From CAMCXE01 sp041179125 (GTDB lineage Bacteria; Pseudomonadota; Gammaproteobacteria; Pseudomonadales; Cellvibrionaceae): a stretch of 7,657 nt of DNA. Below the pieces are notes generated by a model. That model was not told the DNA's origin and ran no database searches. It saw only the letters and a list, made by a program, of their open reading frames with translations. This document shows, piece after piece, positions 1 to 5,891 of this stretch. A program made the translations under genes and the position numbers. Within the stretch, counting starts at the first letter, position 1. Each line of letters opens with the position of its first letter. The stretch covers positions 1 through 7,657 of the forward strand of contig JBEGTZ010000105.1 in NCBI GenBank assembly GCA_041179125.1. The letters run 5' to 3'.

Positions 1-18
1 CTAGCCTGAGGTTTTTTT
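1..18. terminator. Right half of a probable bidirectional terminator at the window edge
   Basis: The window opens with CTAG, then CCTGAGG (5-11) and a run of seven T (12-18). If the base just left of the window continues as CCTCAGG preceded by A residues, CTAG is the loop of a 7-bp hairpin. That hairpin would stop plus-strand transcription entering from the left and, read on the other strand, phaB transcription, whose stop codon lies only about 15 nt away. The left arm is outside the window, so this is an inference from half a structure. Confidence 0.4.
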
Positions 19-32
19 GTTCCAGCCTACGG

Positions 33-755
33 TTAATACATGTGCTGGCCGCCGTTGATCGACAGGGTGGAGCCGGTGATAAAACCAGATTGATCTGCCA
101 CTAAAAACTCTACGCCCCGCGCAATTTCATCGGCTTCCCCCAGGCGTCCCACGGGGATTTTGGCGACGATTTTTTCCAGTACTTTTTCAGGCACTGCTCG
201 CACCATATCGGTGGCGATGTAACCCGGTGCAATGGCGTTCACGGTAATACCCTTGTTGGCGCCTTCTTGCGCCAGGGCTTTGGTGAAGCCGTGAATACCG
301 GATTTTGCAGCGGCGTAGTTCACCTGGCCGTATTGGCCCGCCTGGCCATTGATGGAGCCTATGTTCACGATGCGGCCAAAATTGTTCTCGCGCATTTGCT
401 CAATCACCGCGTGGCACAGGTTAAAACAGGAGCTTAAATTGGTGTCGATCACCGCGTGCCAGGCTTCTTTGGTCATTTTGTGCAGGGTGTTATCGCGGGT
501 GATGCCGGCGTTGTTGACCAGGATTTCAATGGGGCCAAAGTCGCGGCTGATTTGCGCTACGGCTGCGGCGCAGGCGTCAAAATCAGACACGTCAAATTTA
601 TAAACGGGAATATCGTGCTCGGCTTTAAACGCGGCGGCGGCCTCGTCGTTACCCGCATAAGCCGCCACAACGGTGTAGCCTGCATTTTTTAATCGAAGCG
701 AAATGGCAGCACCTATACCTCGGGTGCCTCCTGTGACAAGAGCGAGCCGACCCAT
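33..755 (-). CDS. phaB: Acetoacetyl-CoA reductase (SDR family), PHA synthesis
   Basis: 240 aa, the normal length for PhaB, which reduces acetoacetyl-CoA to (R)-3-hydroxybutyryl-CoA with NADPH for polyhydroxybutyrate synthesis in the cytoplasm. It is a classical short-chain dehydrogenase. The cofactor loop TGGTRGIG is at residues 8-15 and NNAG at 81-84. The catalytic tetrad fits N106, S134, Y147 and K151 (YAAAK). The substrate-side GQYGQVNY segment and the GGQHMY ending are typical of PhaB rather than FabG. The start is set by AGGAG (plus-strand 763-767, read in reverse), 7 nt before the ATG, and by a good promoter just upstream. phaA or phaC may lie beyond the left edge but none is visible. 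FabG is the main alternative; the GQxGQxNY context and the NGGQHMY tail favour PhaB. Confidence 0.92.
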   Translation of the reverse strand: MGRLALVTGGTRGIGAAISLRLKNAGYTVVAAYAGNDEAAAAFKAEHDIPVYKFDVSDFDACAAAVAQISRDFGPIEILVNNAGITRDNTLHKMTKEAWHAVIDTNLSSCFNLCHAVIEQMRENNFGRIVNIGSINGQAGQYGQVNYAAAKSGIHGFTKALAQEGANKGITVNAIAPGYIATDMVRAVPEKVLEKIVAKIPVGRLGEADEIARGVEFLVADQSGFITGSTLSINGGQHMY

Positions 756-787
756 CTGGGTTCTCCTAACTGGTTAATGAGGCCGAC

Positions 788-816
788 ATAATAGGTGGGG
801 AAGCGCCAGTTGGCAA
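788..816 (-). promoter_or_regulatory. Sigma70-type promoter of phaB
   Basis: Read on the minus strand, TTGCCA (plus 811-816) is followed by exactly 17 bp and then TATTAT (plus 788-793). This is a close match to the -35/-10 consensus with ideal spacing. Transcription would start near 781, giving a leader of about 25 nt containing the AGGAG ribosome binding site. No second comparable promoter was seen for phaB. Confidence 0.65.
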
Positions 817-843
817 AAAAGTTGCGCAGGTATTTTTATCCTA

Positions 844-868
844 GGTTTATGCTGCACCTGCGTAAACC
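844..868. promoter_or_regulatory. Inverted repeat in the phaB/cnoX divergent region
   Basis: GGTTTA (844-849) and TAAACC (863-868) form a perfect 6-bp inverted repeat around a TGC-rich centre. It lies about 30 bp upstream of the phaB -35 box, and two CCTAGG words lie nearby. This could be an operator for a regulator of either divergent gene, or a chance hairpin. No known binding consensus is clearly matched. Confidence 0.2.
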
Positions 869-983
869 GTGCCTTTGCGGGGTGCCTAGGGCAGGGTAGA
901 TAGCGCTAATCAGAACATTTTGACCACTTGTAATCCAGCAAAATGCCCGCACTTAGGATGGCAATTTTCTTCGAGTCTGTGCC

Positions 984-1847
984 ATGGAAACCCGAGCTGA
1001 AACCTGTGTCGACATCAACGCGAATAACGCCAAACACTATCTAATTGACGAGTCCATGATTCGCCCTGTACTGGTGGATTTTTGGGCGGATTGGTGCGCG
1101 CCGTGTAAAACGCTCATACCCTTGCTTGAGCGTTTGGCCACTGAATATGCCGGAGCATTTTTGTTGGCTAAGGTGAACGCCGACGAACAACGCATGATCG
1201 CCTCGCAGTTTGGTGTGCAGAGTTTACCCACGGTTATTTTGATGAAAGACGGCCAGCCGATGGACGGTTTTGTGGGCGCAAAAACAGAGGTGGAGATTCG
1301 CCAATTACTCGACCAATACTTGCCCAAACCTTGGGATAGCCAGTTGTTCGAAGCGCAGGCATTGATGCAGGAAGGCGATTTTGCTGCGGCGATGGGCCTG
1401 TTGCGTCAGGCGCAGCTGGATTCCGGCGGGCGGGCCGATATCGTCTGTACGCTGGCCGAATGTTTAGTACACCTAAAACGCCTGGAGGAGGCGAGCACGC
1501 TGATGGCGCAGGTGAAAATGGTGTACCGGGATGCCCGTTACCAGCAGGTGATGGCGCTGTTGGAATTAGCCAGCAATGCCCAAAAAGCCCCCGCCATCAC
1601 CGAGCTTGAAGCCCAGCTGGCCGCTGATCCGCACAACACCTCAGTGGCCCATCAGCTGGCGCTGCAATATTCCCAACACGCCTATGTAAAAGAAGCCCTG
1701 GAGCTGCTGTTTTCCCTGCTGCAAAAAAACGTGCAGGTGGAGGAGGGCGCCGTGAAGCGCACCTATACCGATATTCTGGCCACCCTAACCAAGGGCGACC
1801 CGCTGGCGGTTGCCTACCAGCGTAAGCTTTATTCGCTGTTGTATTAA
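984..1847 (+). CDS. cnoX: CnoX/YbbN-type thioredoxin-TPR chaperedoxin
   Basis: 287 aa. The N-terminal thioredoxin domain (about residues 8-110) carries WCAPCK at 37-42 (C38, C41) and the cis-proline loop SLPT with P82. It is followed by a helical TPR-like region (about 115-287). The protein ends in YQRKLYSLLY, very close to the end of E. coli YbbN. In E. coli this protein (CnoX) is a holdase that hands substrates to GroEL through its C-terminal helix, and its thioredoxin site lacks the first cysteine. Here a full CxxC pair is present, as reported for the Caulobacter protein, so thiol-disulfide activity is plausible. The start at 984 keeps the first beta strand of the thioredoxin fold. The ribosome binding site is weak (GAG at 973-975) and a TTGACC at 920-925 is only a tentative -35 box. 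The gene diverges from phaB, with no obvious functional link. Confidence 0.88.
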   Translation: METRAETCVDINANNAKHYLIDESMIRPVLVDFWADWCAPCKTLIPLLERLATEYAGAFLLAKVNADEQRMIASQFGVQSLPTVILMKDGQPMDGFVGAKTEVEIRQLLDQYLPKPWDSQLFEAQALMQEGDFAAAMGLLRQAQLDSGGRADIVCTLAECLVHLKRLEEASTLMAQVKMVYRDARYQQVMALLELASNAQKAPAITELEAQLAADPHNTSVAHQLALQYSQHAYVKEALELLFSLLQKNVQVEEGAVKRTYTDILATLTKGDPLAVAYQRKLYSLLY

Positions 1848-1932
1848 TCTTCAAAACTTAGCGCATCGGCTGAAACGAGGCGTGGGTGGCCGGTTAAAAA
1901 CCTGTGTATTTGATCGAATGCCTTCTTGCCCG

Positions 1933-1965
1933 AGGCCCATGCTGGCATAATGCCCGGCCTTTTTT
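1933..1965 (+). terminator. Intrinsic terminator after cnoX
   Basis: AGGCC (1933-1937) pairs with GGCCT (1956-1960), and inside it GGCA (1944-1947) pairs with TGCC (1951-1954). The hairpin is followed directly by a T run (1960-1965). It lies 86 nt after the cnoX stop, in the orientation needed to end cnoX transcription. The stem has an internal asymmetric bulge, so strength is uncertain. The rest of the 259-bp gap before serC shows no gene. Confidence 0.6.
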
Positions 1966-2106
1966 GTTCGTGATACGGTCATTTCTTCACGGTGCGGCAG
2001 ATTGTTCATAGCGTGGATTTTTGCGCCTGAGGCCTGCACCGGTAATCACCCTGAGCAGTCCGTGTTATTTCTTATCGGTTTATTTTTAAAAAGTTGAGAC
2101 ACCTCC

Positions 2107-3225
2107 ATGCAGCCAAGTGTAAAACCCGCAAACCCTAATTTCTCCTCCGGCCCGTGCAGCAAGCGCCCTGGCTACTCCGTTGACCAGCTAACACTGGATA
2201 CGCTGGGCCGCTCCCACCGCTCCGCCTTGGGCAAAAAAGCCCTCGAAGCCGCCTGTGTTGAAACCGCCGAACTGCTGGGCTTGCCGGAAGGCTACCGCGT
2301 AGGTGTGGTGGCAGGCTCCGATACCGGCGCGGTGGAAATGGCACTCTGGTCGCTACTGGGGCCGCGCCCGGTGGATGTGATGGCGTGGGAATCCTTTGGC
2401 TCAGGCTGGGTAAGCGATATCACGCAAGAATTAAAACTCAAAGATGTGCGTACATTTGTAGCCGATTACGGCACATTGCCGGATTTAAACGCCATTAACT
2501 TCGAACACGACGTGGTGTTCACCTGGAATGGCACCACCTCCGGCGTTAAGGTGCCCAATGGCGATTGGATTCCAGCCGACCGTCAAGGCCTCACCATTTG
2601 CGACGCCACCTCGGCGGTATTTGCTATGGATATGCCCTGGGAAAAACTCGATGTTGTCACCTTCTCCTGGCAAAAAGTGTTGGGCGGGGAGGGCGCTCAT
2701 GGCATGTTGGTGCTCAGCCCGCGCGCGGTTGAACGCCTTGAAAGCTACACACCACCTTGGCCCATGCCCAAACTATTCCGCATGACCAAAGGCGGCAAAT
2801 TGGTGGAAGGCATTTTTAAAGGCGACACCATCAACACCCCCTCTATGTTATGCGTGGCGGATTACCTGGACGCCCTCGGCTGGGTGCGCGCCATCGGCGG
2901 CTTGCCCGCCGCCATCGCCCGCTCCAATGCCAACCTGGCGGTGCTGGAAGACTTCGTAGCCAAAACACCTTGGATTCACTTTTTAGCCAAAAACCCAGCC
3001 GAGCGCTCCAACACCAGCGTGTGCCTAACCCTGGATGTGACCGAGCCACAGGTGAAAACCATCATCAAATTATTAGAGCAACACCAGGTGGCCTTCGACG
3101 TAGGCGCCTACCGCGATGCACCGGCGGGCCTGCGCATTTGGTGCGGTGCCACGGTTGAAGCGGCGGATGTAAAAGCTTTATTACCCTGGATTGAGTGGGC
3201 GTATCAACAGGCGATTGCGGCTTAA
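2107..3225 (+). CDS. serC: Phosphoserine aminotransferase
   Basis: 372 aa, a class V PLP-dependent aminotransferase that converts 3-phosphohydroxypyruvate and glutamate to O-phosphoserine and 2-oxoglutarate, the second step of serine synthesis. The N-terminal NFSSGPCSKRPGY and RSHRSALGKKAL motifs and the cofactor-phosphate loop GSDTGA are present. D166 (CDATSAVF) should contact the PLP pyridine nitrogen, and K190 in SWQKVLGGEGAHG should form the Schiff base. E. coli SerC has its lysine in an AQKNIGPAG context, so this belongs to the other SerC branch found in Methanosarcina and alphaproteobacteria. The ribosome binding site is modest (GAG at 2096-2098). serA follows after 248 bp, supporting the pathway assignment. 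Confidence 0.93.
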   Translation: MQPSVKPANPNFSSGPCSKRPGYSVDQLTLDTLGRSHRSALGKKALEAACVETAELLGLPEGYRVGVVAGSDTGAVEMALWSLLGPRPVDVMAWESFGSGWVSDITQELKLKDVRTFVADYGTLPDLNAINFEHDVVFTWNGTTSGVKVPNGDWIPADRQGLTICDATSAVFAMDMPWEKLDVVTFSWQKVLGGEGAHGMLVLSPRAVERLESYTPPWPMPKLFRMTKGGKLVEGIFKGDTINTPSMLCVADYLDALGWVRAIGGLPAAIARSNANLAVLEDFVAKTPWIHFLAKNPAERSNTSVCLTLDVTEPQVKTIIKLLEQHQVAFDVGAYRDAPAGLRIWCGATVEAADVKALLPWIEWAYQQAIAA

Positions 3226-3233
3226 CAACAGGC

Positions 3234-3257
3234 AAAAAAAACCCCGGCAAGCCGGGG
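3234..3257 (-). terminator. Strong intrinsic terminator oriented to the minus strand
   Basis: CCCCGG (3242-3247) and CCGGGG (3252-3257) form a perfect stem with a CAAG loop. Eight A residues lie on its left (3234-3241), so the U tract exists only for minus-strand transcripts. On the plus strand the stem is followed by CAAAATCG, so it would not terminate serC by the standard mechanism, though it could protect the serC mRNA 3' end. No intact minus-strand gene reads into it, but a short minus-strand open frame ends 20 nt before it. Confidence 0.7.
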
Positions 3258-3277
3258 CAAAATCGAAGAAACAAGGT

Positions 3278-3349
3278 TTACCCGCTAAACTCCACAACCA
3301 GCGATCTTAGTAGGTACGCCGCATTAGCATTTGTGGGGCCGGTTTCTTT
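3278..3349 (-). pseudogene. Possible C-terminal remnant of a lost minus-strand gene
   Basis: On the minus strand a 23-codon stop-to-stop frame reads KETGPTNANAAY, then LLRSLVVEFSG, then TAA. It ends 20 nt before a strong terminator of the same orientation, the arrangement expected at the end of a real gene. There is no start codon or ribosome binding site, and the frame closes at 3350-3352, so at most a tail survives. The GPTxxN word loosely recalls the end of MOFRL-type glycerate kinases, but this is too short to claim. A chance open frame is the main alternative. Confidence 0.2.
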
Positions 3350-3372
3350 TTATTTAACAAAATCAGGTTGTT

Positions 3373-3411
3373 ATGCTTGGCTGCTGCGGTTACATGTCAG
3401 TCGCATGTTAA
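3373..3411 (+). promoter_or_regulatory. Possible upstream leader ORF of serA
   Basis: A 12-codon ORF encodes MLGCCGYMSVAC and is preceded by CAGG about 6 nt upstream. It has three Cys, two Gly and one Ser codon, that is, serine and amino acids made from it. A second ATG follows its TAA immediately (3412), opening a 14-codon ORF that ends at 3456, 17 nt before the serA start. No plus-strand terminator hairpin that would support classical attenuation was found in the leader, so this is speculative. Confidence 0.2.
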
Positions 3412-3473
3412 ATGTTTCGACATCTGCGCATCCCCAGGCCAACCCAACCAGCCTAAAAACGAGAATAGACACC

Positions 3474-4652
3474 ATGTTCAAAGTCAAAACCTACAACAAA
3501 ATCTCAGAAAAGGGCCTCAGCCGTTTTGCCAATGGCCCCTACCAATTAAGTGCAGAGCTGCCCGACGCCGACGCCTACATCCTGCGCAGCCACAAACTCC
3601 AGGGCGAGGCCGTACCGGCTAGCCTGCTCGCCGTAGCCCGCGCTGGCGCTGGCGTGAACAACGTACCCGTGGCCGACTACAGCAAACAAGGCATAGTGGT
3701 ATTTAACTCCCCCGGCGCCAACGCCAACGCCGTAAAAGAACTGGTTTTGGCCGGCATGTTATTAAGCTCGCGGGATATTTTAGGCGGCAAAGCCTACGCC
3801 GACAGCCTCACCCAAATGACCGACGCGGCGGAAATGTCCAAGCTGCTGGAAGCGGAAAAAGCCCGCTTTGCCGGTAACGAATTACTCGGCAAAACCCTAG
3901 GCGTTGTTGGCCTTGGCGCCATCGGCTCAATGGTGGCAGACATGGCCCTAGCCTTAGGCATGGACGTAGTTGGCTTTGACCCAGCGCTCTCTGTAGACGC
4001 CGCCTGGCGCCTGCCCAGCCAAGTGCGCCGCATGGAAAACATCAACAGCCTGCTGGCCGCCTCCGACTACGTAACCCTGCACGTACCGGCTATGGACGCC
4101 ACCAAACACATGATCAACACCACCAGCATCAAATCCATGAAGCCAACAGCAGCACTGCTGAACTTCGCCCGCGAAACCATTGTGGATTCCGAAGCCGTGC
4201 GCACGGCCCTGGAAACCGGCGCGCTGCGCCAATACATCTGCGACTTCCCCGAGCCGGGTATGCTGAACCGCAAAGACGTCATCGCCCTGCCGCACATAGG
4301 CGCCAGCACAGAAGAAGCCGAAGAAAACTGCGCCATCATGGCCGCCAACCAACTGCGGGACTTTTTAGAAAACGGCAACATCACCAACTCCGTCAACTTC
4401 CCCGCCATATCAATGGGCCGAGCAGCAGGCCGCTGCCGTCTCACCTTCAGCAACAACAACGTCTCCGGCGTGTTGGGCAATGTGCTGTCCATTTTTACCC
4501 AACACAAAGTGAATGTGATCGACATGACCAACAAAAGTCGCGGCGAGCTTGCGTACAATATTTTGGATTTGGAGCAAGTGCCTGGGGAGGATGTGTTGAA
4601 GGCGATTGCGGGGGTTGATGAGGTGATTCGGGTGAGGTTGATACCGGCTTAG
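3474..4652 (+). CDS. serA: D-3-phosphoglycerate dehydrogenase, short ACT form
   Basis: 392 aa. It oxidises 3-phosphoglycerate to 3-phosphohydroxypyruvate with NAD, the committed step of serine synthesis. The Rossmann domain has GLGAIG at 146-151 and an acidic residue at D169 (GFDP) ending the second strand, consistent with NAD. The catalytic triad is R233 (NFARETIVD), E260 (DFPEP) and H274 (LPHIGAST). Residues from about 321 form a C-terminal ACT domain, the usual site of serine feedback. It has the short architecture of about 390 residues and the RE and CDFPEP variants, unlike E. coli SerA. The frame is open upstream to 3195, but ATG 3474 with GAGAA at 3461-3465 gives the family N-terminus (MFKVKTYNKI). 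The last ~100 bp switch from C-ending to G/T-ending codons. Confidence 0.93.
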   Translation: MFKVKTYNKISEKGLSRFANGPYQLSAELPDADAYILRSHKLQGEAVPASLLAVARAGAGVNNVPVADYSKQGIVVFNSPGANANAVKELVLAGMLLSSRDILGGKAYADSLTQMTDAAEMSKLLEAEKARFAGNELLGKTLGVVGLGAIGSMVADMALALGMDVVGFDPALSVDAAWRLPSQVRRMENINSLLAASDYVTLHVPAMDATKHMINTTSIKSMKPTAALLNFARETIVDSEAVRTALETGALRQYICDFPEPGMLNRKDVIALPHIGASTEEAEENCAIMAANQLRDFLENGNITNSVNFPAISMGRAAGRCRLTFSNNNVSGVLGNVLSIFTQHKVNVIDMTNKSRGELAYNILDLEQVPGEDVLKAIAGVDEVIRVRLIPA

Positions 4653-4671
4653 TGAGCGGCTAGCGTTCAAA

Positions 4672-5367
4672 ATGAATCGTGTTGTCTTCATCATTATTTT
4701 CCTCTGCTTATGGCAAAGTGCATACGCCGAAAATCAGCCGAGCACTTGCTATGGAACCACCAAAAATGGTCGTTTAGAAAATGGTTGGCAATTGCCATCT
4801 GCGGGGGAAAATTTTGAAGCCTATAGTTCTTTAGGGGCTGTCTTGAATAGAAACTATGTTCACAGCAAAGTCTATGCGGTGGTCTTAGCCGCCTATAAAA
4901 CATTGGAATTGTCTGCGCCAAAAAAGAAATTTATATACGGTGAATCCGGGTTTAAAGAGGGTGGGGAGTTCAAGCCACACAAGACACATCGGAATGGACT
5001 TTCTGTCGATTTTTTTGTGCCAGTTATAAATCAGGGCGGCGTTTCAGTTAAATTGCCAATTAATGCTTTAAATAAATTTGGTTACAACATTGAGTTCGAT
5101 CAGAACGCCAAATATAAAGGCCTTTCAATAGACTTTGAGGCCATGTCTCTTCACCTCGCGGCCATTAAAAAAGCAGCTGAACAGCAGGGTATAGGTGTTA
5201 GCGTTGTTATATTTGAAAATGCATTCCAGAAGATGTTGTTTTCAACCTCAGCAGGAAAAATACTTCCCTCGCTAATGCATTTTTCAGTTAAAAAACCGTG
5301 GGTTCGGCACGATGAGCACTATCACATAGACTTTGAAGTTAAATGTGCGCCCTACGGAAATCATTAA
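4672..5367 (+). CDS. Secreted murein endopeptidase-like metallopeptidase (LAS/M74 type)
   Basis: 231 aa. A signal peptide (residues 1-19, ending AYA before E20) predicts export. The rest resembles the penicillin-insensitive murein endopeptidase group of LAS peptidases, zinc enzymes that cut peptidoglycan cross-links. The zinc signature is visible: H106 and D113 in THRNGLSVDF (H-x6-D), and H216/H218 in RHDEHYHIDF near the C-terminus. C26 and C225 could form a disulfide in the periplasm. It starts 19 bp after serA with little ribosome binding site and is clearly more AT-rich, so co-transcription with serA is probably incidental. The final codons overlap a sequence identical to half of a nearby REP element (5341-5356), so the C-terminal tail may have been altered. 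Exact substrate bond is not deducible. Confidence 0.75.
   Translation: MNRVVFIIIFLCLWQSAYAENQPSTCYGTTKNGRLENGWQLPSAGENFEAYSSLGAVLNRNYVHSKVYAVVLAAYKTLELSAPKKKFIYGESGFKEGGEFKPHKTHRNGLSVDFFVPVINQGGVSVKLPINALNKFGYNIEFDQNAKYKGLSIDFEAMSLHLAAIKKAAEQQGIGVSVVIFENAFQKMLFSTSAGKILPSLMHFSVKKPWVRHDEHYHIDFEVKCAPYGNH
5341..5356 (+). repeat. Half REP2 sequence inside the 3' end of the peptidase gene
   Basis: AAATGTGCGCCCTACG here is identical to 6251-6266, the right half of the perfect REP2 inverted repeat. In this copy it encodes part of the C-terminal KCAPYG segment. In both places it lies upstream of the same 62-bp direct repeat: directly adjacent at 6267, but with 34 extra nt before 5391. Confidence 0.7.
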
Positions 5368-5390
5368 TTTAATCTGGATTGCACGCTAAG

Positions 5391-5452
5391 TTTATTTGAG
5401 TTAAAACGAAATGAGCCATAGCTCTTTGAGAGAAACATTACTTTCCAAGCCA
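5391..5452 (+). repeat. 62-bp direct repeat, left copy
   Basis: It matches 6267-6328 at 58 of 62 positions without gaps. It contains a leader, a degraded Shine-Dalgarno (GAGTTAA where the right copy has GAGGTAA), an ATG at 5411 and the first 14 codons of an antitoxin-like gene. One difference inside the coding part is silent (AGC/AGT). With the right copy it brackets the brnTA operon and the REP1/REP2 palindromes. Confidence 0.9.
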
Positions 5453-5509
5453 AGCCTTGTAGTGCGGGTCTTTAGACCCGCGATCTATCTAGTTTTCTCG
5501 AGGGTTTGA
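5411..5509 (+). pseudogene. Truncated HTH antitoxin gene start, left copy, fused to REP1
   Basis: The frame opens MSHSSLRETLLSKP, identical to the first 14 residues of the right copy at 6287. After codon 14 it runs into the REP1 palindrome, giving an unrelated tail that stops at 5507-5509 (32 codons). The family (XRE-type antitoxins of HigA-like systems) is inferred from the longer right copy. No partner toxin lies upstream: only 43 bp separate the peptidase stop from this ATG. Confidence 0.6.
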
Positions 5510-5533
5510 AGACCCGTTCTTCGGGCTGACTAC
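5459..5533. repeat. REP1 palindromic pair upstream of brnT
   Basis: GTAG (5459-5462) precedes an 8-bp stem GCGGGTCT / AGACCCGC (5464-5471 and 5474-5481) with a TT loop. A degenerate inverted partner follows: GGGTTTGAAGACCC (5502-5515) overlapping CCCG/CGGG (5513-5525), ending in CTAC (5530-5533). A GTAG head plus imperfect palindrome in inverted pairs is the layout of REP/BIME sequences mobilised by RAYT (Y1 transposase-like) proteins. The unit AAGCCTT plus palindrome (5452-5485) recurs at 6094-6127. Confidence 0.75.
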
Positions 5534-5562
5534 CAAATGAAATAGCTGAGACTCCGTCAAGC

Positions 5563-5590
5563 TTGACCATAATTATAATGTAATTATACT
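5563..5590 (+). promoter_or_regulatory. brnTA promoter with embedded palindromic operator
   Basis: TTGACC (5563-5568), a 16-bp spacer and TATACT (5585-5590) form a strong promoter. A perfect TATAAT at 5574-5579 is a possible alternative -10. Embedded is a perfect inverted repeat, ATAATTA (5569-5575) and TAATTAT (5581-5587), around five bases. BrnA is a ribbon-helix-helix repressor that autoregulates its operon in Brucella, and this palindrome is the natural operator candidate. With TATACT as -10 the transcript would start about at the brnT ATG, nearly leaderless. With TATAAT there would be a ~12-nt leader containing GGAAGG. Confidence 0.7.
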
Positions 5591-5597
5591 GGAAGGC

Positions 5598-5891
5598 ATG
5601 AGCGAGCTAACCTTTGAATGGGATACGGCTAAGGCCACATCCAATCTACAGAAACATGGTGTGTCTTTTGAAGAGGCAAAAACGGTATTTACCGATCAGT
5701 TTGCCCGAATGATTGCCGATCCGGACCATTCTGACGCAGAGGACAGATTTATTTTGCTCGGTACCAGCATTCATTCAAATCTTCTCGTTGTGTGCCACTG
5801 TATTCGCGTTGAAGACACTATTCGTATAATTTCAGCTCGCAAAGCCGACAAACAAGAACGTAAAATTTACGAGGAATACAATCATGCGTAA
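5598..5891 (+). CDS. brnT: BrnT family toxin (type II TA ribonuclease)
   Basis: 97 aa, the usual size. BrnT has a RelE-like fold, acts as a ribonuclease that blocks translation, and is neutralised by BrnA. Family landmarks are visible: FEWD (residues 6-9), NLQKHGVSFEEA (16-27), the DxxHSDAEDRF segment (41-51) and IRIISARKADKQERKIYEE near the C-terminus, including the ISARKA word at 78-83. It starts at ATG 5598 right after GGAAGG (5591-5596), unusually tight spacing. The stop overlaps brnA by 8 nt, a typical translationally coupled pair. The gene looks intact and lies between REP1 copies within a 62-bp direct repeat pair. Confidence 0.92.
   Translation: MSELTFEWDTAKATSNLQKHGVSFEEAKTVFTDQFARMIADPDHSDAEDRFILLGTSIHSNLLVVCHCIRVEDTIRIISARKADKQERKIYEEYNHA

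Noticed and set aside
349..692. Plus-strand frames within phaB
   Set aside because: Antisense shadows of the phaB coding sequence with no independent signals.
850..862. PhaR-type operator upstream of phaB
   Set aside because: TGC-rich bases are present between the inverted arms but do not form a clear match to a known PhaR site.
1851..2039. 62-codon minus-strand frame between cnoX and serC
   Set aside because: No ribosome binding site, no recognisable domain, and it lies across the cnoX terminator.
3352..3413. attC-like site (ATTTAAC ... GTTAAAT) in the serA leader
   Set aside because: The outer 7-mers fit RYYYAAC/GTTRRRY, but the inner arms do not pair into the folded hairpin expected of attC, and no integrase or cassette is nearby.
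3195..3473. N-terminal extension of serA by 93 codons (open frame from 3195)
   Set aside because: It overlaps the serC end, crosses the terminator hairpin and has no family similarity; ATG 3474 with GAGAA upstream gives the normal SerA N-terminus.
3226..3473. Glycine or other metabolite riboswitch in the serA leader
   Set aside because: No recognisable conserved core or expression platform was seen on the plus strand.
5332..5388. Tail of a toxin gene upstream of the left antitoxin start (frame ending RPTEIINLIWIAR)
   Set aside because: It overlaps the peptidase gene in another frame, shows only vague likeness to toxin C-termini, and has no upstream support.
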